This document shows positions 57,101 to 64,000 of a stretch of 64,000 nucleotides of DNA, in pieces; the stretch's first letter is position 1, and each line of letters starts with the position of its first letter. The notes beneath the pieces are model-generated. The model worked only from the letters and a program-made list of their open reading frames with translations. It was not told the DNA's origin and did no database searches. Origin of the DNA: Prevotella sp. oral taxon 299 str. F0039 (GTDB lineage Bacteria > Bacteroidota > Bacteroidia > Bacteroidales > Bacteroidaceae); the NCBI RefSeq assembly GCF_000163055.2, contig NC_022111.1, forward strand, positions 1,488,001 through 1,552,000, written 5' to 3'. The position numbers and the translations under genes are program-made.

Positions 57101-58479
57101 TGGAATTAAACGAAATAAAAGCAGTATACTTCATCGGTGCGGGTGGAATTGGAATGAGTGCAATAGCTCGTTACTTCCTTGCAAAAGGACTTGTTGTTGC
57201 AGGTTACGATAAAACTCCAACCGACCTAACACGTAATTTAGAGAAAGAGGGCATGCTTCTTCACTATGAAGAGAATGTAGACGAAATACCACATGCCTGC
57301 AAGAATCCTCTAAACACATTGGTGGTATACACTCCAGCCATTCCTTCTACACATAAAGAACTTATCTTCTTCCGTGAAAATAACTTCGATATTCAAAAGA
57401 GAGCACAAGTGTTAGGAACACTAACTCGCACTCATAAAGGCATTTGCGTGGCAGGAACACATGGCAAAACATCTACTTCTACGATGTGTGCACACATTCT
57501 TCACCAGAGTAATGTAGACTGTAATGCCTTTCTTGGAGGTATTTCGAAAGACTATGGCACTAACTATATCTTATCAAAAGATAGCGAATATGTTGTAATT
57601 GAAGCCGATGAGTTCGACAGAAGCTTTCATTGGTTGCGCCCTTATGCCACTGTTATCACCTCAACAGACCCCGATCACTTAGATATTTACGGAACAAAAG
57701 AGGCTTATTTGGAAAGCTTCAAACACTATACAACACTCATTCAACCAGGCGGTGCCTTGATCATTAAAAAGGGATTAGAAATGACTCCTGCCGTAGTTGA
57801 TGGTGTTAAGGTGTATGAATATAGCGAGAATGAGGGCGATTTTCATGCTGAAAACATCAAAATAGAGAATGGAGAGATTACATTCGACTTCATTTCGCCC
57901 ATCGAAAACGTATATAACATTCAACTAGGACAACCTGTTCCTATCAATATTGAGAACGGAGTGGCAGCAATGGCATTGGCTCAAATATGCGGTTGCACTG
58001 CAGATGAATTGCGATATGGTATGAGTTCGTATCATGGAGTGGTGAGACGATTCGACTTTAAGATAAAGAACGACAAGCATGTGTTGCTCTCCGACTATGC
58101 ACATCACCCCAAAGAGATTTTTCAAAGCGCAAGAAGTTTAAAACAACTTTATAACAATCGCAAAATAACTGCAATCTTCCAACCTCACCTTTACAGTAGA
58201 ACAAAAGACTTTTATAAGGACTTTGCAGAGGCTCTTAGCTTGTTAGATGAAGTAATTTTATGTGATATCTATCCCGCAAGAGAGCTTCCAATCGAAGGAG
58301 TTACAAGTAAATTGATTTACGACTGCTTGAAAGATGGAGTTCAAAAGCAAATGATTCACAAAGAAGAATTGCTCGATTTGGCTCGTGAACGTGACTTCGA
58401 TGTGCTCGTAATATTAGGTGCTGGCGACATAGAAAGCTATATGCCACAGCTCACAAAAATAATAGAATCAAAAGAATAA
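57100..58479 (+). CDS. murC: UDP-MurNAc:L-alanine ligase
   Basis: 459 aa. N-terminal UDP-binding IGAGGIGMSAIARYFLAKG, ATP loop GTHGKTSTSTMCAHIL, VIEADEFDRSFHWLRPYATV, and RRFDFKIKNDKHVLLSDYAH followed by HPKEIFQSARSLK in the ligase C-terminal domain. It adds the first amino acid of the stem peptide. It is coupled to murG by the one-base overlap; ftsQ follows 42 bp later. Confidence 0.96.
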   Translation: MELNEIKAVYFIGAGGIGMSAIARYFLAKGLVVAGYDKTPTDLTRNLEKEGMLLHYEENVDEIPHACKNPLNTLVVYTPAIPSTHKELIFFRENNFDIQKRAQVLGTLTRTHKGICVAGTHGKTSTSTMCAHILHQSNVDCNAFLGGISKDYGTNYILSKDSEYVVIEADEFDRSFHWLRPYATVITSTDPDHLDIYGTKEAYLESFKHYTTLIQPGGALIIKKGLEMTPAVVDGVKVYEYSENEGDFHAENIKIENGEITFDFISPIENVYNIQLGQPVPINIENGVAAMALAQICGCTADELRYGMSSYHGVVRRFDFKIKNDKHVLLSDYAHHPKEIFQSARSLKQLYNNRKITAIFQPHLYSRTKDFYKDFAEALSLLDEVILCDIYPARELPIEGVTSKLIYDCLKDGVQKQMIHKEELLDLARERDFDVLVILGAGDIESYMPQLTKIIESKE

Positions 58480-58521
58480 ATCATATTATATAAGTAAGGC
58501 ATCAACCTCTTTTCGGTCAAT

Positions 58522-59310
58522 ATGCAAATTAATGTAAAGAAAATAGTAACCATCTTGCTCGATGTTGCATTGGCAGTGTATCTTGTTTTTGCGTTCACAT
58601 CGTTCAATAAGCCCTACGCAACAACTACGACCTGCAGTAAAGTGCAGATCAATGTTGCAGATGGTACTACCAATGGGTTTATAGATGCCAAAGAAATAAA
58701 AGCGAGATTGCAAAAAAATAAGCTATTCCCGCTTGAAAAACCAATGCGCTATATCGACACAAGACGCATTGAAGAGATGCTTACAAAAAGCCCATTCGTG
58801 AGTACGGCAGAATGTTATAAAACTCAAGAAGGGCACGTAAACATCACCATTACACAGCGAATGCCAGTGGTAAGAATAAAGGCTCAGAACGGAGAAGATT
58901 ATTATGTAGACGACAAAGACTGTATAATGCCTAACTCACATTATACCTCTGACCTTATCATTGCAACAGGTCCCATCTCTCGTTCGTTTGCTCAAAGATA
59001 TATTTCGCCAATGAGTCGCACAATAATTAATAACGAACTGTGGCAAAATCTTGTTGAACAAATCAATGTATTACCTAATGGTGGCATCGAAATTATACCA
59101 AGAATAGGTGATCATATCATCTATCTTGGTCAGATTCCAGAAAGTCGAAACCGTGAAAAACGGGAACTATTGATAAAGAATTTTATAGATACAAAGCTGT
59201 CAAGACTAGAGAAATTCTATAAATATGGATTGTCTCAGGCAGGCTGGAACAAATATTCTTATATCAATTTAGAGTTTGATAACCAAATTATTTGTAAGAA
59301 ACGAATTTAG
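58522..59310 (+). CDS. ftsQ: Cell division protein FtsQ
   Basis: 262 aa. A short cytoplasmic N-terminus is followed by one membrane helix (VTILLDVALAVYLVFAFTSF). The periplasmic part starts with a POTRA-like domain (TNGFIDAKEIKARLQKNKLF; RIEEMLTKSPFVSTAECYKT) and a beta domain ending KYSYINLEFDNQIICKK. Low sequence similarity is normal for FtsQ, and position between murC and ftsA is decisive. It is a divisome scaffold. Confidence 0.88.
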   Translation: MQINVKKIVTILLDVALAVYLVFAFTSFNKPYATTTTCSKVQINVADGTTNGFIDAKEIKARLQKNKLFPLEKPMRYIDTRRIEEMLTKSPFVSTAECYKTQEGHVNITITQRMPVVRIKAQNGEDYYVDDKDCIMPNSHYTSDLIIATGPISRSFAQRYISPMSRTIINNELWQNLVEQINVLPNGGIEIIPRIGDHIIYLGQIPESRNREKRELLIKNFIDTKLSRLEKFYKYGLSQAGWNKYSYINLEFDNQIICKKRI

Positions 59311-59331
59311 AAAATATAACGAAATATAGTT

Positions 59332-60786
59332 ATGGCAAAGGAATTTATTGTAGCAATTGAATTAGGGTCAACCAATATTATTGGTGTTGCTGGCAAGAAA
59401 AACATAGATGGAAGCATCTCAATTCTTTCAGTAATTAAAGAAGACTCCACCTCATGTATCAACAAAGGAGTCGTGTATAATATTGACAAAACAGTGCAAT
59501 GCTTAACCAATATCATCAAACGTTTAGAGACATCTCTAAAGTCTAAGGTGGCTCAAGTGTATGTTGGTGTAGGCGGACAGAGCATAAGAAGCGTCAAGAA
59601 TACATTGATTAAAGAACTTCCTTTAGATACTGTTGTAACCTTAGACATGGTAAATGAACTAATGGATGCAAACAGAAGCATGACTTATCCCGCACAAGAA
59701 GTCCTCGATGCAATAACTCAAGAATATAAAGTTGATGCACAATATCAACTCGACCCTGTTGGTATTCAATGCACAAGACTCGAAGCAAACCTTTTAAATA
59801 TATTGTGGAAGAAATCTTTTTACCGCAATCTTAATAAGTGTTTCGATAATGCTGGCATCGCAATTGCAGAGATGTATCTTGCTCCATTGGCTCTAGCCGA
59901 CAGCGTTTTAACCGATGCAGAAAAGCGAGTTGGCTGTGTTTTAGTTGATTTAGGTGCTGAAACTACAACCGTTTCAGTATACTATCGCAACATTCTCCGC
60001 CATCTAGCTGTTATCCCATTGGGTGGAAATAACATCACAATAGATATCGCATCACTTCAGATGGACGATGAAAATGCAGAAAAGATAAAGCTCAAATACG
60101 CTTCGGCTTATACTGATAGCAAAGATATTGACGAGAACTTAAAGTACTCAATCGATGAAGATAGACAAGTTGATAGCAAGACATTTATCGAGATTGTAGA
60201 GGCTCGTTTAGAAGAAATTATAAAGAATGTATGGTACCAAGTGCCTAGCGAATACACCGATAAGCTATTAGGTGGATTCATAATTACAGGTGGAGTATCA
60301 AACATGAAGAACATAGAAAAGGCGTTTAAACAACACACTGGAGTTGATAAGATAAGAATTGCCAACTTTGTTCAAGAGACAATTAACTCTAACATTCCTG
60401 AAATTACAGCACATAATGCAACTATGAATACCGTATTAGGATTGATTGCAAAAGGCGATATGAACTGTGCTGGCGACGAACTAACAAGCGATTTATTCGC
60501 AAAAGAAAATAATACAGAAACCACTTCTACTGCTGTAGAGGCACCAAAGGCTCCTCGTTCGATAACAGAAACACAGGGAAGAGGTGTTGTTCCTACTGAA
60601 GCTGAGAAACAAAAGGCTGAAGAAGAAGCAAGAAGAAAGCGTGAAGAGGAAGAAGCTGAGCAAAGAGCTAGAGAGGAAGAAGAACGCAGATTAGAAGAAG
60701 AGAAGCGTAAAAATAGTCCTTTAAACAAGCTATTCAGAAAGACAAAGAATTTCTTCGATCAGATAATGAAAGAAGAAGGAGAGTAA
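59332..60786 (+). CDS. ftsA: Cell division protein FtsA
   Basis: 484 aa actin-like protein. It has the phosphate-1 loop FIVAIELGSTNIIGVAGKK, a 1C/SHS2-type subdomain (KVAQVYVGVGGQSIRSVKN), phosphate-2 VGCVLVDLGAETTTVSVYYR and IITGGVSNMKNIEKAF. After residue ~400 comes a long charged linker (EAEKQKAEEEARRKREEEEA) and a C-terminal amphipathic helix (LNKLFRKTKNFFDQIMKEEG) for membrane binding. It tethers FtsZ to the membrane. It lies 21 bp after ftsQ and 39 bp before ftsZ. Confidence 0.95.
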   Translation: MAKEFIVAIELGSTNIIGVAGKKNIDGSISILSVIKEDSTSCINKGVVYNIDKTVQCLTNIIKRLETSLKSKVAQVYVGVGGQSIRSVKNTLIKELPLDTVVTLDMVNELMDANRSMTYPAQEVLDAITQEYKVDAQYQLDPVGIQCTRLEANLLNILWKKSFYRNLNKCFDNAGIAIAEMYLAPLALADSVLTDAEKRVGCVLVDLGAETTTVSVYYRNILRHLAVIPLGGNNITIDIASLQMDDENAEKIKLKYASAYTDSKDIDENLKYSIDEDRQVDSKTFIEIVEARLEEIIKNVWYQVPSEYTDKLLGGFIITGGVSNMKNIEKAFKQHTGVDKIRIANFVQETINSNIPEITAHNATMNTVLGLIAKGDMNCAGDELTSDLFAKENNTETTSTAVEAPKAPRSITETQGRGVVPTEAEKQKAEEEARRKREEEEAEQRAREEEERRLEEEKRKNSPLNKLFRKTKNFFDQIMKEEGE

Positions 60787-60825
60787 GAAAACAAGCAGAT
60801 TTAACGTTTTTAATGCACAAATAAT

Positions 60826-62160
60826 ATGGCAGATAACGCATTTAACGACAGCGGAAGAGTAGAATTTATATCAGCTAAGAAAGCGAAAAGTATAATAAAA
60901 GTAATCGGTGTTGGAGGTGGAGGCGGTAACGCTGTAAACCACATGTATAGAGAAGGAATTCATGATGTAACTTTCTTGGTTTGCAACACCGACCGACAAG
61001 CACTCGAAGACTCGCCCATTCCAGACAGACTTCAATTGGGAGACGAAGGTTTGGGAGCAGGAACTAACCCTATAAAGGGTCGTACTGAGGCTGAAAACAG
61101 CATAGAACAAATTCGTGCAAAGCTAAGCGATGGAACCAAAATGGTATTCATCACAGCCGGAATGGGTGGTGGAACAGGTACAGGTGCTGGTCCTATCGTA
61201 GCGAAAGTAAGTAAGGAAATGGATATTCTTACAGTGGGAATCGTTACCATTCCATTTATTTTCGAAGGCGCAAAGAAAATCGATCAAGCTCTAGATGGCG
61301 TAGAAGAAATGGCAAAAAACGTTGATGCTCTTTTGGTAATCAACAACGAACGCCTCAGAGAAATATATCCTTCGCTAGGTGTTTTAGATGCTTTCGGAAA
61401 GGCAGACGACACTCTTAGCATCGCAGCACGAAGTATTGCAGAGATAATTACAGAGCATGGTATTATCAATGTCGACTTCCAAGACGTTAAAAACGTGTTG
61501 AGAGAAGGCGGAGTTGCAATCATGAGCACTGGTTATGGTGAAGGAGAAGGCAGATTAAGGAAGGCTATTGAAGATGCACTTAACTCGCCTCTACTCAACG
61601 ATAACGACATCTATAACTCAAAGAAAATCCTTTTAAGCATCAAGATTAGCGACGACAAGGACGAAAAAACCAAGTTCACTATGGAAGAAATGAATGAGGT
61701 TCACGAGTTTATGGGCAATATTACAGGTGACTATGAATCTAAGTTTGGTCTGTCGGTAGACCCTGAGTTGGGAGAAAAAGTAAAGGTAACCATTCTTGCA
61801 ACGGGCTTTGGTATGAAAGATATCGATGTTGTTGAGAATCACATGAACAAGAAAGAAGCTCAAGAAGAGGCTATCAACAATGCTAAAAGGCAGCAAGAAG
61901 TGGCTCAAAAGATGATGCTTAGAGGTAAATATTATGGTGGAGATGTGGCACACAGAAATACAAAACGCAATTTTAACGTGTTCCTATTCGATTCTGAAGA
62001 TTTATCAAATGAAGAAATTATTCTTGAAGTTGAGAAGATTCCAACCTACAAACGCAGTATCAAAGCACTCGAAGATATTCGTCGTAAGCTAAAGAAAGAT
62101 CCTACAAACGATAACAACGAGGGACAAGAACCTGTGCAAGGACTCATCACTTTTGCATAA
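60826..62160 (+). CDS. ftsZ: Cell division GTPase FtsZ
   Basis: 444 aa tubulin-like GTPase. The N-terminal motif is VIGVGGGGGNAVNHM, the tubulin signature AGMGGGTGTGAGPIVAKVS, and the synergy-loop region LGVLDAFGKADDTLSIAARS. The C-terminal tail carries an FtsA-binding-like peptide, VEKIPTYKRS, upstream of a charged stretch; the protein ends GLITFA. It forms the cytokinetic ring and is the last division gene of the cluster. Confidence 0.97.
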   Translation: MADNAFNDSGRVEFISAKKAKSIIKVIGVGGGGGNAVNHMYREGIHDVTFLVCNTDRQALEDSPIPDRLQLGDEGLGAGTNPIKGRTEAENSIEQIRAKLSDGTKMVFITAGMGGGTGTGAGPIVAKVSKEMDILTVGIVTIPFIFEGAKKIDQALDGVEEMAKNVDALLVINNERLREIYPSLGVLDAFGKADDTLSIAARSIAEIITEHGIINVDFQDVKNVLREGGVAIMSTGYGEGEGRLRKAIEDALNSPLLNDNDIYNSKKILLSIKISDDKDEKTKFTMEEMNEVHEFMGNITGDYESKFGLSVDPELGEKVKVTILATGFGMKDIDVVENHMNKKEAQEEAINNAKRQQEVAQKMMLRGKYYGGDVAHRNTKRNFNVFLFDSEDLSNEEIILEVEKIPTYKRSIKALEDIRRKLKKDPTNDNNEGQEPVQGLITFA

Positions 62161-62190
62161 ATAAGAACGTAAAATATCAAAGATAAAGAT

Positions 62191-62640
62191 ATGGAACTAT
62201 TCGAACAAATCAGCAATGACATTAAAGATGCAATGAAAGCACGTGACAAAGTGCGTTTAGAAACATTGCGTAACATTAAGAAAGTGTTCCTTGAAGCAAA
62301 GACAGCACCTGGTGCAAACGATCAATTAAGCGATGCAGATGCTCTTAAAATACTTCAGAAACTAGCAAAACAAGGCAAAGAATCTGCCACCACTTTCACA
62401 CAATCGGGTCGTGAAGACTTAGCTGCTCACGAAATAGAACAGGTTAAAGTGATTGAGGCATACTTGCCTAAGCCTCTCTCTAACGAAGAGATAGAGAAGA
62501 TTGTAGCTAACATTATTAGTGAAACAGGGGCACAAGGCATGAAAGATATGGGTAAAGTAATGGGGCAAGCAAGCAAACAAATGGCTGGAAAAGCAGAGGG
62601 CGGAACCATCTCTACCATCGTTAAAAAATTGCTTTCTTAA
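62191..62640 (+). CDS. GatB/YqeY-domain protein
   Basis: 149 aa, all-helical YqeY fold: ISNDIKDAMKARDKVRLETL, then RNIKKVFLEAKTA, and GMKDMGKVMGQASKQMAGKA in the tail related to GatB. YqeY proteins are thought to interact with tRNA or amidotransferase-like partners; the function is not established. Conserved position right after ftsZ in Bacteroidetes, and 30 bp away here, so probably in the same operon. Confidence 0.92.
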   Translation: MELFEQISNDIKDAMKARDKVRLETLRNIKKVFLEAKTAPGANDQLSDADALKILQKLAKQGKESATTFTQSGREDLAAHEIEQVKVIEAYLPKPLSNEEIEKIVANIISETGAQGMKDMGKVMGQASKQMAGKAEGGTISTIVKKLLS

Positions 62641-62697
62641 ACGTTTCAAAGCACAATAACGCCAAAGCAACAAAGGTTGCAGGCGCACAACATCATT

Positions 62698-62733
62698 AAA
62701 CTCCAATGCACATAGTGTGTTGGAGTTTTTTTT
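62698..62733 (+). terminator. Terminator of the division cluster
   Basis: AAACTCCAA / TTGGAGTTT with a 14-nt loop is followed by TTTTT. It precedes the 62744 repeat array. Confidence 0.85.
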
Positions 62734-62743
62734 ATCCCTGCAA

Positions 62744-62830
62744 AAGCAACGTTTTTACATGCTAATTGCATTGCTTTTGACACACAATAGCAATGCTTTT
62801 GCAGGTCAATTGCATTGCTTTTACTTGCAA
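62744..62830. repeat. 22-bp period array, four units
   Basis: Units start at 62744, 62766, 62788 and 62810. Cores are AAGCAACGTTTTT, TTGCATTGCTTTT, TAGCAATGCTTTT and TTGCATTGCTTTT; each ends CTAA or CAA. The last unit is 21 bp. Here the array lies beyond the operon terminator rather than inside a transcript. Confidence 0.85.
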
Positions 62831-62902
62831 TCATCATAACTCTTTGACTTACATAACTAGAAAATGAATTGCAAAGCAATGAGCTATGTAATGTTTTTTT
62901 TG

Positions 62903-62910
62903 TACTTTTG
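62903..62910 (+). promoter_or_regulatory. Promoter of the PASTA gene
   Basis: TACTTTTG follows a T-rich stretch; predicted start near 62918 gives a ~120-nt leader to ATG 63039. Confidence 0.55.
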
Positions 62911-63038
62911 CAAAGAAGAGACGTTATTTATTTATATGATAACACGCTCTCTTGCAGTTCATGCGATGTGATGCAAATCACTAAGAATAAAATTATCTAA
63001 AACGTGTGGACGTCATTTTGCAAACGAAAAAGACACAA

Positions 63039-63698
63039 ATGGAATCGTCAGAATTTATAGGTAAGTTCAAGAGTAGATATCTTTGGCTCAACATTCTCGC
63101 AATGATTGGCGTGGTGGTGCTTTGTCTTTGGGGGATAAAATATGGTTTATCGCTCTACACCCATCATGGAGAATCGATCATTGTGCCTCATCTTAAGTTC
63201 AAATCTTACCAAGAAGCAGAGGCTCAACTCAAACGTTTAGGACTTGAAGTAGAGGTGGTAGACACGGGTTATATCAAAACATTGCCTCCAGATTGTATTC
63301 TCGAACAAAATCCAAAGGGTGGCGAAAGGGTAAAATCGGGTCGCATCATCTATCTCACCATCAACTCTTCTAAATCTCCAACCATTACTCTTCCCGATGT
63401 AATCGACAACAGTTCCCTTCGTGAAGCAATGGTAAAACTACAGTCAATGGGCTTCAAACTCACTGCACCTAAGCAAGTTCCAGGAGAGAAAGACTGGGTT
63501 TATGGTATCATGATAGGCGATAGAAATGTAGTAGCAGGAGAAAAAATACCTGTAGATAAACCACTAACTATTTTAGTAGGAAATGGTATGCGCAGTGCAA
63601 GTGACAGCGTAAGCTATGTTGAACCCATATATCGTAACGACAATTCACAAGGCAATGAAGGGGATGATTTTGAAGAAATACCCGTCCCCGGAGAATAA
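63039..63698 (+). CDS. PASTA-domain membrane protein
   Basis: About 219 aa from ATG 63039 (MESSEFIGKFKSRYLWLNIL); a GTG at 63006 is open but less likely. One membrane helix (LNILAMIGVVVLCLWGIKYG) leads to two or three PASTA repeats in the periplasm (VPHLKFKSYQEAEAQLKRLG, LEQNPKGGERVKSGRIIYLT, LPDVIDNSSLREAMVKLQSM). PASTA domains bind muropeptides or beta-lactams in kinases and PBPs; this protein has no kinase or transpeptidase part. It precedes the pseudouridine synthase by ~46 bp. Confidence 0.88.
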   Translation: MESSEFIGKFKSRYLWLNILAMIGVVVLCLWGIKYGLSLYTHHGESIIVPHLKFKSYQEAEAQLKRLGLEVEVVDTGYIKTLPPDCILEQNPKGGERVKSGRIIYLTINSSKSPTITLPDVIDNSSLREAMVKLQSMGFKLTAPKQVPGEKDWVYGIMIGDRNVVAGEKIPVDKPLTILVGNGMRSASDSVSYVEPIYRNDNSQGNEGDDFEEIPVPGE

Positions 63699-63744
63699 AT
63701 AACAAAGAGAAGTTACGATATCATCAAACAAAAACATTTTATTT

Positions 63745-64000
63745 GTGATTAACGACGAAAATATATCAATAGATAACGACGAGTTATTAGAAGACGACGA
63801 ACAACAACTTTACGAGCATTTTCGCATCGTTGCCGACGAAGGTCAAAAGCCTTTACGAGTAGATAAGTTTATGTTCGAGAAACTTCAACATAGTAGTCGA
63901 AACAGAATTCAAAAGGCAGCAGAGGCTGGTTTCGTGCATGTAAACGACCAACCTGTGAAGAGTAACTATAAAATTCGTCCCAACGACGTGGTTACTTTAA
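63745..64000 (+). CDS. RluA-family pseudouridine synthase, N-terminus only
   Basis: From GTG 63745 the frame stays open to the window edge (85 codons). After an acidic lead (DNDELLEDDEQQLYEHFRIV) comes an S4 RNA-binding domain: QKPLRVDKFMFEKL, SSRNRIQKAAEAGFVHVNDQ, PVKSNYKIRPNDVVTL. That start matches RluD-type synthases, which modify 23S rRNA. The catalytic domain lies outside the window. The GTG start is a choice: no upstream ATG is in frame. Confidence 0.8.
   Translation, partial: MINDENISIDNDELLEDDEQQLYEHFRIVADEGQKPLRVDKFMFEKLQHSSRNRIQKAAEAGFVHVNDQPVKSNYKIRPNDVVTL

Overview
The window comes from a low-GC member of the Bacteroidetes, most likely a Prevotella-type species. The evidence is the 16S rRNA gene, the recurrent TAnnTTTG promoter -7 boxes with an upstream TTG/TTTG, the weak Shine-Dalgarno signals, many SPII lipoproteins beside TonB-dependent receptors, and Bacteroidetes-type mobilization genes. 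No species is claimed.

Layout. (1) 1-870: start of an outer-membrane protein gene and a TetR regulator, both on the minus strand. (2) About 930-7,030: an integrative/mobilizable element core with two excisionase-like HTH proteins, a VapE-type ATPase, a Toprim primase, a DUF3408 protein, 22-bp iterons, a candidate oriT, MobC and a relaxase. No integrase is visible. (3) 7,372-19,589: one long plus-strand locus with two TonB-dependent receptors (FecA-like and heme-receptor-like), a SAM methyltransferase and seven lipoproteins, one of them frameshifted. A Crp/Fnr regulator follows. (4) 20,777-31,944: purL, a split CHR-family transporter pair, tandem EamA transporters, an OmpA-type lipoprotein, an OPT peptide transporter and a Bax-inhibitor-like protein. 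(5) 32,146-37,468: a complete rRNA operon (16S, tRNA-Ile, tRNA-Ala, 23S, 5S). (6) 37,589-38,700: a relic zone where a 5'-truncated mcrC abuts, head to head, an rplQ lacking its first codons. (7) 39,125-53,610: mutS, pta-ackA, NDH-2, an exported nicotinamidase-like protein, folP-cdaA, malQ and murF. (8) 54,147-64,000: a secreted endonuclease I, the late division cluster murG-murC-ftsQ-ftsA-ftsZ, a YqeY-family gene, a PASTA protein and the start of an RluA-type pseudouridine synthase.

The most unusual signal is a family of short intergenic arrays with an exact 22-bp period and a loose consensus WAGCAATGCTTTT-N6-YAA. I find them at 7142, 20419, 27761, 45027, 53872 and 62744, mostly just downstream of genes. 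Units differ in sequence but keep the period. One adjacent pair can fold into a terminator-like hairpin. I know of no described family that matches. Other points worth checking are the rplQ/mcrC junction, a transcription terminator sitting inside the tetR leader, a 14-bp inverted repeat wrapped around a promoter at 6978-7032, and the double-receptor lipoprotein locus.
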